Both the position numbers and the translations under genes were made by a program. The notes beneath the pieces are model-generated. The model saw only the letters and a list, made by a program, of their open reading frames with translations, was not told the origin of the DNA and searched no databases. Positions 54,420-64,000 of a stretch of 64,000 nucleotides of DNA are shown here, piece by piece. Origin of the DNA: Galaxea fascicularis (Eukaryota > Cnidaria > Anthozoa > Scleractinia > Euphylliidae); contig OX419346.1 of NCBI GenBank assembly GCA_948470475.1, positions 12,997,843 to 13,061,842 of the forward strand, in the 5' to 3' direction. How positions within the stretch are numbered: position 1 is the stretch's first letter; each line of letters opens with the position of its first letter.

Positions 54420-54831
54420 TTTTACCGAATCAGTTTTGCCAATTTGGAACGTGACGTTAAACTTTCGCTTGTGACATGAAATAATTGTAGACAAGAGCAT
54501 AGGAGGTTAGAGGGAAAGGCTTTTGCAGCCCTTCTAACGCCAAAAGCTGGTTAATTTGATGCATTAGAAATCACCAGATCAGCAGCTACATATACAAGAA
54601 ACCTTAGCCGTCTATGTAGTGCTTTTAAAAGTACCAATTGATCTCGTTCCAAGTGGGGAAAAATTGACACAGAGTTGAAACTGAGGCGATATGGATCAGG
54701 CAAGTTTTTTTTTGGCTCCTTGTCTTTGCTTTACGCTAAAGCAGTTTACTGTAAAACACTGGAACACCTCTTGCAACTTGAAATTGACGCCTAGGCTGCT
54801 ATAAAGCACGAAATCTTGGCTTGAAGCCCTT

Positions 54832-54950
54832 GTCTACGACCATACCACAAGGGAAACACCGGTTCTCGTCCGATCACCGAAGTTAAGCTTTGTCGGGCGG
54901 GGTTAGTACTTGGATGATTGATCGCCTAGGAATACCTCGTGTTGTAGACT
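54832..54950 (+). rRNA. 5S rRNA gene, copy 44
   Basis: Consensus; long unit. Confidence 0.95.
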
Positions 54951-54971
54951 TTTTACCGAATCAGTTTTGCC

Positions 54972-55156
54972 CTTTGTTTTTCCAGGTCGTTGCCCGCTCG
55001 CTCAGTTTCACACTCTTAAAAACATGATGAACAGCTATGCAAAGGCGAATTGCCAAGACCAACCAAGGTTGGTAAGTTTTACTGCCGTATTTACGGCATC
55101 TTGTGTTGAGTTGAATTTTTTCCCCTTTTGGAGGCTTTAGCGCGTGCAAAGTTGCC
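54972..55156 (+). repeat. Long-unit insert 16 (after copy 44)
   Basis: Same as the reference. Confidence 0.9.
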
Positions 55157-55547
55157 AATTTGGAACGTGACGTTAAACTTTCGCTTGTGACGTGAAATAA
55201 TTGGAGACAAGAGCATAGGAGGTTAGAGGGAAAGGCTTTTGCAGCCCTTCTAACGCCAAAAGCTGGTTAATTTGATGCATTAGAAATCACCAGATCAGCA
55301 GCTACATATACAAGAAACCTTAGCCGTCTATGTAGTGCTTTTAAAAGTACCAATTGATCTCGTTCCAAGTGGGGAAAAATTGACACAGAGTTGAAACTGA
55401 GGCGATATGGATCAGGCAAGTTTTTTTTTGGCTCCTTGTCTTTGCTTTACGCTAAAGCAGTTTGCTGTAAAACACTGGAACACCTCTTGCAACTTGAAAT
55501 TGACGCCTAGGCTGCTATAAAGCACGACATCTTGGCTTGAAGCCCTT

Positions 55548-55666
55548 GTCTACGACCATACCACAAGGGAAACACCGGTTCTCGTCCGATCACCGAAGTT
55601 AAGCTTTGTCGGGCGGGGTTAGTACTTGGATGATTGATCGCCTAGGAATACCTCGTGTTGTAGACT
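55548..55666 (+). rRNA. 5S rRNA gene, copy 45
   Basis: Consensus; TTTGCTG marker upstream; long unit. Confidence 0.95.
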
Positions 55667-55687
55667 TTTTACCGAATCAGTTTTGCC

Positions 55688-55872
55688 CTTTGTTTTTCCA
55701 GGTCGTTGCCCGCTCGCTCAGTTTCACACTCTTAAAAACATGATGAACAGCTATGCAAAGGCGAATTGCCAAGACCAACCAAGGTTGGTAAGTTTTACTG
55801 CCGTATTTACGGCATCTTGTGTTGAGTTGAATTTTTTCCCCTTTTGGAGGCTTTAGCGCGTGCAAAGTTGCC
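55688..55872 (+). repeat. Long-unit insert 17 (after copy 45)
   Basis: Same as the reference. Confidence 0.9.
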
Positions 55873-56263
55873 AATTTGGAACGTGACGTTAAACTTTCGC
55901 TTGTGACGTGAAATAATTGGAGACAAGAGCATAGGAGGTTAGAGGGAAAGGCTTTTGCAGCCCTTCTAACGCCAAAAGCTGGTTAATTTGATGCATTAGA
56001 AATCACCACATCAGCAGCTACATATACAAGAAACCTTAGCCGTCTATGTAGTGCTTTTAAAAGTACCAATTGATCTCGTTCCAAGTGGGGAAAAATTGAC
56101 ACAGAGTTGAAACTGAGGCGATATGGATCAGGCAAGTTTTTTTTTGGCTCCTTGTCTTTGCTTTACGCTAAAGCAGTTTACTGTAAAACACTGGAACACC
56201 TCTTGCAACTTGAAATTGACGCCTAGGCTGCTATAAAGCACGACATCTTGGCTTGAAGCCCTT

Positions 56264-56382
56264 GTCTACGACCATACCACAAGGGAAACACCGGTTCTCG
56301 TCCGATCACCGAGGTTAAGCTTTGTCGGGCGGGGTTAGTACTTGGATGATTGATCGCCTAGGAATACCTCGTGTTGTAGACT
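56264..56382 (+). rRNA. 5S rRNA gene, copy 46
   Basis: A50G; CACCACATCAG marker upstream. Confidence 0.95.
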
Positions 56383-56794
56383 TTTTACCGAATCAGTTTT
56401 GCCAATTTGGAACGTGACGTTAAACTTTCGCTTGTGACATGAAATAATTGTAGACAAGAGCATAGGAGGTTAGAGGGAAAGGCTTTTGCAGCCCTTCTAA
56501 CGCCAAAAGCTGGTTAATTTGATGCATTAGAAATCACCAGATCAGCAGCTACATATACAAGAAACCTTAGCCGTCTATGTAGTGCTTTTAAAAGTACCAA
56601 TTGATCTCGTTCCAAGTGGGGAAAAATTGACACAGAGTTGAAACTGAGGCGATATGGATCAGGCAAGTTTTTTTTTGGCTCCTTGTCTTTGCTTTACGCT
56701 AAAGCAGTTTACTGTAAAACACTGGAACACCTCTTGCAACTTGAAATTGACGCCTAGGCTGCTATAAAGCACGACATCTTGGCTTGAAGCCCTT

Positions 56795-56913
56795 GTCTAC
56801 GACCATACCACAAGGGAAACACCGGTTCTCGTCCGATCACCGAGGTTAAGCTTTGTCGGGCGGGGTTAGTACTTGGATGATTGATCGCCTAGGAATACCT
56901 CGTGTTGTAGACT
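56795..56913 (+). rRNA. 5S rRNA gene, copy 47
   Basis: A50G; middle of three consecutive A50G copies. Confidence 0.95.
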
Positions 56914-57325
56914 TTTTACCGAATCAGTTTTGCCAATTTGGAACGTGACGTTAAACTTTCGCTTGTGACATGAAATAATTGTAGACAAGAGCATAGGAGG
57001 TTAGAGGGAAAGGCTTTTGCAGCCCTTCTAACGCCAAAAGCTGGTTAATTTGATGCATTAGAAATCACCAGATCAGCAGCTACATATACAAGAAACCTTA
57101 GCCGTCTATGTAGTGCTTTTAAAAGTACCAATTGATCTCGTTCCAAGTGGGGAAAAATTGACACAGAGTTGAAACTGAGGCGATATGGATCAGGCAAGTT
57201 TTTTTTTGGCTCCTTGTCTTTGCTTTACGCTAAAGCAGTTTACTGTAAAACACTGGAACACCTCTTGCAACTTGAAATTGACGCCTAGGCTGCTATAAAG
57301 CACGACATCTTGGCTTGAAGCCCTT

Positions 57326-57444
57326 GTCTACGACCATACCACAAGGGAAACACCGGTTCTCGTCCGATCACCGAGGTTAAGCTTTGTCGGGCGGGGTTAG
57401 TACTTGGATGATTGATCGCCTAGGAATACCTCGTGTTGTAGACT
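57326..57444 (+). rRNA. 5S rRNA gene, copy 48
   Basis: A50G; short unit. Confidence 0.95.
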
Positions 57445-57856
57445 TTTTACCGAATCAGTTTTGCCAATTTGGAACGTGACGTTAAACTTTCGCTTGTGAC
57501 ATGAAATAATTGTAGACAAGAGCATAGGAGGTTAGAGGGAAAGGCTTTTGCAGCCCTTCTAACGCCAAAAGCTGGTTAATTTGATGCATTAGAAATCACC
57601 AGATCAGCAGCTACATATACAAGAAACCTTAGCCGTCTATGTAGTGCTTTTAAAAGTACCAATTGATCTCGTTCCAAGTGGGGAAAAATTGACACAGAGT
57701 TGAAACTGAGGCGATATGGATCAGGCAAGTTTTTTTTTGGCTCCTTGTCTTTGCTTTACGCTAAAGCAGTTTACTGTAAAACACTGGAACACCTCTTGCA
57801 ACTTGAAATTGACGCCTAGGCTGCTATAAAGCACGAAATCTTGGCTTGAAGCCCTT

Positions 57857-57975
57857 GTCTACGACCATACCACAAGGGAAACACCGGTTCTCGTCCGATC
57901 ACCGAAGTTAAGCTTTGTCGGGCGGGGTTAGTACTTGGATGATTGATCGCCTAGGAATACCTCGTGTTGTAGACT
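57857..57975 (+). rRNA. 5S rRNA gene, copy 49
   Basis: Consensus; long unit; counterpart of copy 22, 17,086 bp away. Confidence 0.95.
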
Positions 57976-57996
57976 TTTTACCGAATCAGTTTTGCC

Positions 57997-58181
57997 CTTT
58001 GTTTTTCCAGGTCGTTGCCCGCTCGCTCAGTTTCACACTCTTAAAAACATGATGAACAGCTATGCAAAGGCGAATTGCCAAGACCAACCAAGGTTGGTAA
58101 GTTTTACTGCCGTATTTACGGCATCTTGTGTTGAGTTGAATTTTTTCCCCTTTTGGAGGCTTTAGCGCGTGCAAAGTTGCC
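57997..58181 (+). repeat. Long-unit insert 18 (after copy 49)
   Basis: Same as the reference. Confidence 0.9.
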
Positions 58182-58572
58182 AATTTGGAACGTGACGTTA
58201 AACTTTCGCTTGTGACGTGAAATAATTGGAGACAAGAGCATAGGAGGTTAGAGGGAAAGGCTTTTGCAGCCCTTCTAACGCCAAAAGCTGGTTAATTTGA
58301 TGCATTAGAAATCACCAGATCAGCAGCTACATATACAAGAAACCTTAGCCGTCTATGTAGTGCTTTTAAAAGTACCAATTGATCTCGTTCCAAGTGGGGA
58401 AAAATTGACACAGAGTTGAAACTGAGGCGATATGGATCAGGCAAGTTTTTTTTTGGCTCCTTGTCTTTGCTTTACGCTAAAGCAGTTTGCTGTAAAACAC
58501 TGGAACACCTCTTGCAACTTGAAATTGACGCCTAGGCTGCTATAAAGCACGACATCTTGGCTTGAAGCCCTT

Positions 58573-58691
58573 GTCTACGACCATACCACAAGGGAAACAC
58601 CGGTTCTCGTCCGATCACCGAAGTTAAGCTTTGTCGGGCGGGGTTAGTACTTGGATGATTGATCGCCTAGGAATACCTCGTGTTGTAGACT
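58573..58691 (+). rRNA. 5S rRNA gene, copy 50
   Basis: Consensus; TTTGCTG marker upstream; long unit. Confidence 0.95.
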
Positions 58692-58712
58692 TTTTACCGA
58701 ATCAGTTTTGCC

Positions 58713-58897
58713 CTTTGTTTTTCCAGGTCGTTGCCCGCTCGCTCAGTTTCACACTCTTAAAAACATGATGAACAGCTATGCAAAGGCGAATTGCCAAGAC
58801 CAACCAAGGTTGGTAAGTTTTACTGCCGTATTTACGGCATCTTGTGTTGAGTTGAATTTTTTCCCCTTTTGGAGGCTTTAGCGCGTGCAAAGTTGCC
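58713..58897 (+). repeat. Long-unit insert 19 (after copy 50)
   Basis: Same as the reference. Confidence 0.9.
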
Positions 58898-59288
58898 AAT
58901 TTGGAACGTGACGTTAAACTTTCGCTTGTGACGTGAAATAATTGGAGACAAGAGCATAGGAGGTTAGAGGGAAAGGCTTTTGCAGCCCTTCTAACGCCAA
59001 AAGCTGGTTAATTTGATGCATTAGAAATCACCACATCAGCAGCTACATATACAAGAAACCTTAGCCGTCTATGTAGTGCTTTTAAAAGTACCAATTGATC
59101 TCGTTCCAAGTGGGGAAAAATTGACACAGAGTTGAAACTGAGGCGATATGGATCAGGCAAGTTTTTTTTTGGCTCCTTGTCTTTGCTTTACGCTAAAGCA
59201 GTTTACTGTAAAACACTGGAACACCTCTTGCAACTTGAAATTGACGCCTAGGCTGCTATAAAGCACGACATCTTGGCTTGAAGCCCTT

Positions 59289-59407
59289 GTCTACGACCAT
59301 ACCACAAGGGAAACACCGGTTCTCGTCCGATCACCGAGGTTAAGCTTTGTCGGGCGGGGTTAGTACTTGGATGATTGATCGCCTAGGAATACCTCGTGTT
59401 GTAGACT
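59289..59407 (+). rRNA. 5S rRNA gene, copy 51
   Basis: A50G; CACCACATCAG marker upstream. Confidence 0.95.
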
Positions 59408-59819
59408 TTTTACCGAATCAGTTTTGCCAATTTGGAACGTGACGTTAAACTTTCGCTTGTGACATGAAATAATTGTAGACAAGAGCATAGGAGGTTAGAG
59501 GGAAAGGCTTTTGCAGCCCTTCTAACGCCAAAAGCTGGTTAATTTGATGCATTAGAAATCACCAGATCAGCAGCTACATATACAAGAAACCTTAGCCGTC
59601 TATGTAGTGCTTTTAAAAGTACCAATTGATCTCGTTCCAAGTGGGGAAAAATTGACACAGAGTTGAAACTGAGGCGATATGGATCAGGCAAGTTTTTTTT
59701 TGGCTCCTTGTCTTTGCTTTACGCTAAAGCAGTTTACTGTAAAACACTGGAACACCTCTTGCAACTTGAAATTGACGCCTAGGCTGCTATAAAGCACGAC
59801 ATCTTGGCTTGAAGCCCTT

Positions 59820-59938
59820 GTCTACGACCATACCACAAGGGAAACACCGGTTCTCGTCCGATCACCGAAGTTAAGCTTTGTCGGGCGGGGTTAGTACTTG
59901 GATGATTGATCGCCTAGAAATACCTCGTGTTGTAGACT
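59820..59938 (+). rRNA. 5S rRNA gene, copy 52
   Basis: G99A, partner of copy 25. Confidence 0.93.
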
Positions 59939-60349
59939 TTTTACCGAATCAGTTTTGCCAATTTGGAACGTGACGTTAAACTTTCGCTTGTGACATGAAA
60001 TAATTGTAGACAAGAGCATAGGAGGTTAGAGGGAAAGGCTTTTGCAGCCCTTCTAACGCCAAAAGCTGGTTAATTTGATGCATTAGAAATCACCAGATCA
60101 GCAGCTACATATACAAGAAACCTTAGCCGTCTATGTAGTGCTTTTAAAAGTACCAATTGATCTCGTTCCAAGTGGGGAAAAATTGACACAGAGTTGAAAC
60201 TGAGGCGATATGGATCAGGCAAGTTTTTTTTGGCTCCTTGTCTTTGCTTTACGCTAAAGCAGTTTACTGTAAAACACTGGAACACCTCTTGCAACTTGAA
60301 ATTGACGCCTAGGCTGCTATAAAGCACGAAATCTTGGCTTGAAGCCCTT

Positions 60350-60468
60350 GTCTACGACCATACCACAAGGGAAACACCGGTTCTCGTCCGATCACCGAAG
60401 TTAAGCTTTGTCGGGCGGGGTTAGTACTTGGATGATTGATCGCCTAGGAATACCTCGTGTTGTAGACT
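60350..60468 (+). rRNA. 5S rRNA gene, copy 53
   Basis: Consensus; the spacer before it has lost one T, giving a 530-bp spacing; long unit follows. Confidence 0.95.
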
Positions 60469-60489
60469 TTTTACCGAATCAGTTTTGCC

Positions 60490-60674
60490 CTTTGTTTTTC
60501 CAGGTCGTTGCCCGCTCGCTCAGTTTCACACTCTTAAAAACATGATGAACAGCTATGCAAAGGCGAATTGCCAAGACCAACCAAGGTTGGTAAGTTTTAC
60601 TGCCGTATTTACGGCATCTTGTGTTGAGTTGAATTTTTTCCCCTTTTGGAGGCTTTAGCGCGTGCAAAGTTGCC
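60490..60674 (+). repeat. Long-unit insert 20 (after copy 53)
   Basis: Same as the reference. Confidence 0.9.
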
Positions 60675-61065
60675 AATTTGGAACGTGACGTTAAACTTTC
60701 GCTTGTGACGTGAAATAATTGGAGACAAGAGCATAGGAGGTTAGAGGGAAAGGCTTTTGCAGCCCTTCTAACGCCAAAAGCTGGTTAATTTGATGCATTA
60801 GAAATCACCAGATCAGCAGCTACATATACAAGAAACCTTAGCCGTCTATGTAGTGCTTTTAAAAGTACCAATTGATCTCGTTCCAAGTGGGGAAAAATTG
60901 ACACAGAGTTGAAACTGAGGCGATATGGATCAGGCAAGTTTTTTTTTGGCTCCTTGTCTTTGCTTTACGCTAAAGCAGTTTACTGTAAAACACTGGAACA
61001 CCTCTTGCAACTTGAAATTGACGCCTAGGCTGCTATAAAGCACGACATCTTGGCTTGAAGCCCTT

Positions 61066-61184
61066 GTCTACGACCATACCACAAGGGAAACACCGGTTCT
61101 CGTCCGATCACCGAAGTTAAGCTTTGTCGGGCGGGGTTAGTACTTGGATGATTGATCGCCTAGGAATACCTCGTGTTGTAGACT
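61066..61184 (+). rRNA. 5S rRNA gene, copy 54
   Basis: Consensus; long unit. Confidence 0.95.
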
Positions 61185-61205
61185 TTTTACCGAATCAGTT
61201 TTGCC

Positions 61206-61390
61206 CTTTGTTTTTCCAGGTCGTTGCCCGCTCGCTCAGTTTCACACTCTTAAAAACATGATGAACAGCTATGCAAAGGCGAATTGCCAAGACCAACCAA
61301 GGTTGGTAAGTTTTACTGCCGTATTTACGGCATCTTGTGTTGAGTTGAATTTTTTCCCCTTTTGGAGGCTTTAGCGCGTGCAAAGTTGCC
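61206..61390 (+). repeat. Long-unit insert 21 (after copy 54)
   Basis: Same as the reference. Confidence 0.9.
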
Positions 61391-61781
61391 AATTTGGAAC
61401 GTGACGTTAAACTTTCGCTTGTGACGTGAAATAATTGGAGACAAGAGCATAGGAGGTTAGAGGGAAAGGCTTTTGCAGCCCTTCTAACGCCAAAAGCTGG
61501 TTAATTTGATGCATTAGAAATCACCAGATCAGCAGCTACATATACAAGAAACCTTAGCCGTCTATGTAGTGCTTTTAAAAGTACCAATTGATCTCGTTCC
61601 AAGTGGGGAAAAATTGACACAGAGTTGAAACTGAGGCGATATGGATCAGGCAAGTTTTTTTTTGGCTCCTTGTCTTTGCTTTACGCTAAAGCAGTTTACT
61701 GTAAAACACTGGAACACCTCTTGCAACTTGAAATTGACGCCTAGGCTGCTATAAAGCACGACATCTTGGCTTGAAGCCCTT

Positions 61782-61900
61782 GTCTACGACCATACCACAA
61801 GGGAAACACCGGTTCTCGTCCGATCACCGAAGTTAAGCTTTGTCGGGCGGGGTTAGTACTTGGATGATTGATCGCCTAGGAATACCTCGTGTTGTAGACT
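61782..61900 (+). rRNA. 5S rRNA gene, copy 55
   Basis: Consensus; short unit. Confidence 0.95.
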
Positions 61901-62312
61901 TTTTACCGAATCAGTTTTGCCAATTTGGAACGTGACGTTAAACTTTCGCTTGTGACATGAAATAATTGTAGACAAGAGCATAGGAGGTTAGAGGGAAAGG
62001 CTTTTGCAGCCCTTCTAACGCCAAAAGCTGGTTAATTTGATGCATTAGAAATCACCAGATCAGCAGCTACATATACAAGAAACCTTAGCCGTCTATGTAG
62101 TGCTTTTAAAAGTACCAATTGATCTCGTTCCAAGTGGGGAAAAATTGACACAGAGTTGAAACTGAGGCGATATGGATCAGGCAAGTTTTTTTTTGGCTCC
62201 TTGTCTTTGCTTTACGCTAAAGCAGTTTACTGTAAAACACTGGAACACCTCTTGCAACTTGAAATTGACGCCTAGGCTGCTATAAAGCACGACATCTTGG
62301 CTTGAAGCCCTT

Positions 62313-62431
62313 GTCTACGACCATACCACAAGGGAAACACCGGTTCTCGTCCGATCACCGAAGTTAAGCTTTGTCGGGCGGGGTTAGTACTTGGATGATT
62401 GATCGCCTAGGAATACCTCGTGTTGTAGACT
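62313..62431 (+). rRNA. 5S rRNA gene, copy 56
   Basis: Consensus; long unit. Confidence 0.95.
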
Positions 62432-62452
62432 TTTTACCGAATCAGTTTTGCC

Positions 62453-62637
62453 CTTTGTTTTTCCAGGTCGTTGCCCGCTCGCTCAGTTTCACACTCTTAA
62501 AAACATGATGAACAGCTATGCAAAGGCGAATTGCCAAGACCAACCAAGGTTGGTAAGTTTTACTGCCGTATTTACGGCATCTTGTGTTGAGTTGAATTTT
62601 TTCCCCTTTTGGAGGCTTTAGCGCGTGCAAAGTTGCC
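62453..62637 (+). repeat. Long-unit insert 22 (after copy 56)
   Basis: Same as the reference. Confidence 0.9.
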
Positions 62638-63028
62638 AATTTGGAACGTGACGTTAAACTTTCGCTTGTGACGTGAAATAATTGGAGACAAGAGCATAGG
62701 AGGTTAGAGGGAAAGGCTTTTGCAGCCCTTCTAACGCCAAAAGCTGGTTAATTTGATGCATTAGAAATCACCAGATCAGCAGCTACATATACAAGAAACC
62801 TTAGCCGTCTATGTAGTGCTTTTAAAAGTACCAATTGATCTCGTTCCAAGTGGGGAAAAATTGACACAGAGTTGAAACTGAGGCGATATGGATCAGGCAA
62901 GTTTTTTTTTGGCTCCTTGTCTTTGCTTTACGCTAAAGCAGTTTACTGTAAAACACTGGAACACCTCTTGCAACTTGAAATTGACGCCTAGGCTGCTATA
63001 AAGCACGAAATCTTGGCTTGAAGCCCTT

Positions 63029-63147
63029 GTCTACGACCATACCACAAGGGAAACACCGGTTCTCGTCCGATCACCGAAGTTAAGCTTTGTCGGGCGGGGT
63101 TAGTACTTGGATGATTGATCGCCTAGGAATACCTCGTGTTGTAGACT
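63029..63147 (+). rRNA. 5S rRNA gene, copy 57
   Basis: Consensus; CACGAAATC marker upstream as at copy 30; short unit. Confidence 0.95.
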
Positions 63148-63559
63148 TTTTACCGAATCAGTTTTGCCAATTTGGAACGTGACGTTAAACTTTCGCTTGT
63201 GACATGAAATAATTGTAGACAAGAGCATAGGAGGTTAGAGGGAAAGGCTTTTGCAGCCCTTCTAACGCCAAAAGCTGGTTAATTTGATGCATTAGAAATC
63301 ACCAGATCAGCAGCTACATATACAAGAAACCTTAGCCGTCTATGTAGTGCTTTTAAAAGTACCAATTGATCTCGTTCCAAGTGGGGAAAAATTGACACAG
63401 AGTTGAAACTGAGGCGATATGGATCAGGCAAGTTTTTTTTTGGCTCCTTGTCTTTGCTTTACGCTAAAGCAGTTTACTGTAAAACACTGGAACACCTCTT
63501 GCAACTTGAAATTGACGCCTAGGCTGCTATAAAGCACGACATCTTGGCTTGAAGCCCTT

Positions 63560-63678
63560 GTCTACGACCATACCACAAGGGAAACACCGGTTCTCGTCCG
63601 ATCACCGAAGTTAAGCTTTGTCGGGCGGGGTTAGTACTTGGATGATTGATCGCCTAGGAATACCTCGTGTTGTAGACT
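63560..63678 (+). rRNA. 5S rRNA gene, copy 58
   Basis: Consensus; long unit, truncated by the window edge before the next gene. Confidence 0.95.
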
Positions 63679-63699
63679 TTTTACCGAATCAGTTTTGCC

Positions 63700-63884
63700 C
63701 TTTGTTTTTCCAGGTCGTTGCCCGCTCGCTCAGTTTCACACTCTTAAAAACATGATGAACAGCTATGCAAAGGCGAATTGCCAAGACCAACCAAGGTTGG
63801 TAAGTTTTACTGCCGTATTTACGGCATCTTGTGTTGAGTTGAATTTTTTCCCCTTTTGGAGGCTTTAGCGCGTGCAAAGTTGCC
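63700..63884 (+). repeat. Long-unit insert 23 (after copy 58)
   Basis: Same as the reference. Confidence 0.9.
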
Positions 63885-64000
63885 AATTTGGAACGTGACG
63901 TTAAACTTTCGCTTGTGACGTGAAATAATTGGAGACAAGAGCATAGGAGGTTAGAGGGAAAGGCTTTTGCAGCCCTTCTAACGCCAAAAGCTGGTTAATT

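Larger units (their letters stand above)
29091..64000 (+). repeat. 5S rDNA tandem array (58 genes, continues past the window)
   Basis: Units of 531 bp (short) and 716 bp (long) in head-to-tail order. Each has a TATAAA 32 bp before the 5S gene, the 5S gene, a T5 terminator, and a spacer with hairpins and a T9 run. The 23 long units add a ~185-bp insert 140 bp after the 5S start. Two inserts have a 13-bp deletion. Outer-left units are the most diverged, as expected at an array edge. Exact copy number depends on the assembly. Confidence 0.97.

Noticed and set aside
29091..64000. CRISPR-like appearance of regular repeats
   Set aside because: The period is 531/716 bp, the repeat includes a recognisable 5S rRNA gene, spacers are identical rather than unique, and the context is eukaryotic.

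Overview
The window is animal nuclear DNA, most likely from an anthozoan cnidarian (a stony coral is the best guess). The reasons are an intron-containing ESS2 gene of metazoan type, a tRNA-derived SINE of a family I know from cnidarian genomes, Penelope-, LINE- and Polinton-type elements, several MITE-like inverted repeats, TTAGGG repeats and a large 5S rDNA array. The species assignment is inference.

Region 1 (1-10.1 kb): a complete host gene on the + strand, ESS2 (DGCR14-like spliceosome-associated factor). It has five coding exons with clean GT-AG borders and in-phase joins and encodes 468 aa. Intron 1 carries a perfect 45-bp palindrome with a 9-bp target-site duplication. Intron 2 carries a broken Ty3/gypsy retrotransposon and two small inverted-repeat elements.

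Region 2 (10.1-18.5 kb): a repeat graveyard. Two inverted fragments of a Penelope-like element carry hammerhead-ribozyme-like motifs and enclose a nested element with a TTAA-flanked MITE. Then come a short interstitial telomeric run, a foldback element, a minus-strand non-LTR retrotransposon (LINE), a SINE and an (ATA)n microsatellite.

Region 3 (18.6-29.09 kb): a decayed Polinton/adintovirus-like element. It holds protein-primed DNA polymerase B (+), a GIY-YIG-like nuclease that is hidden by a stop codon (-), a retroviral-type integrase (-), a membrane protein of unknown function (-), two further small membrane proteins (-), a truncated packaging ATPase (-), a double-jelly-roll-type major capsid protein (-) and a coiled-coil/membrane protein (+). 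Almost every gene has frameshifts or in-frame stops. A GC-rich hairpin-like motif recurs at gene borders. Polymerase, integrase, ATPase and capsid are the known Polinton replication, integration, packaging and virion set, so the element was once autonomous and perhaps virus-forming, but it is now a fossil.

Region 4 (29.09-64.0 kb, running off the right edge): 58 tandem 5S rRNA genes, all on the + strand, in 531-bp (short) and 716-bp (long) units. The array fuses directly to the broken right end of the Polinton. Its left part is nearly all short units with a 4-unit (2,124-bp) higher-order period. Its right part mixes long and short units and contains a 3,913-bp six-unit duplication and a 17,086-bp higher-order duplication. 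The 23 long units carry a ~185-bp insert that looks like a small Sm-class RNA: a GTAAGT splice donor inside a perfect hairpin, a second perfect hairpin, an AATTTTTT Sm-like run and a GC-rich 3' end. That is the layout of a spliced-leader RNA, a class known to be linked to 5S genes in nematodes but, as far as I know, not described in anthozoans. The common spacer also folds into consecutive hairpins and ends in a T9 run. These two spacer signals are the most promising undescribed features.
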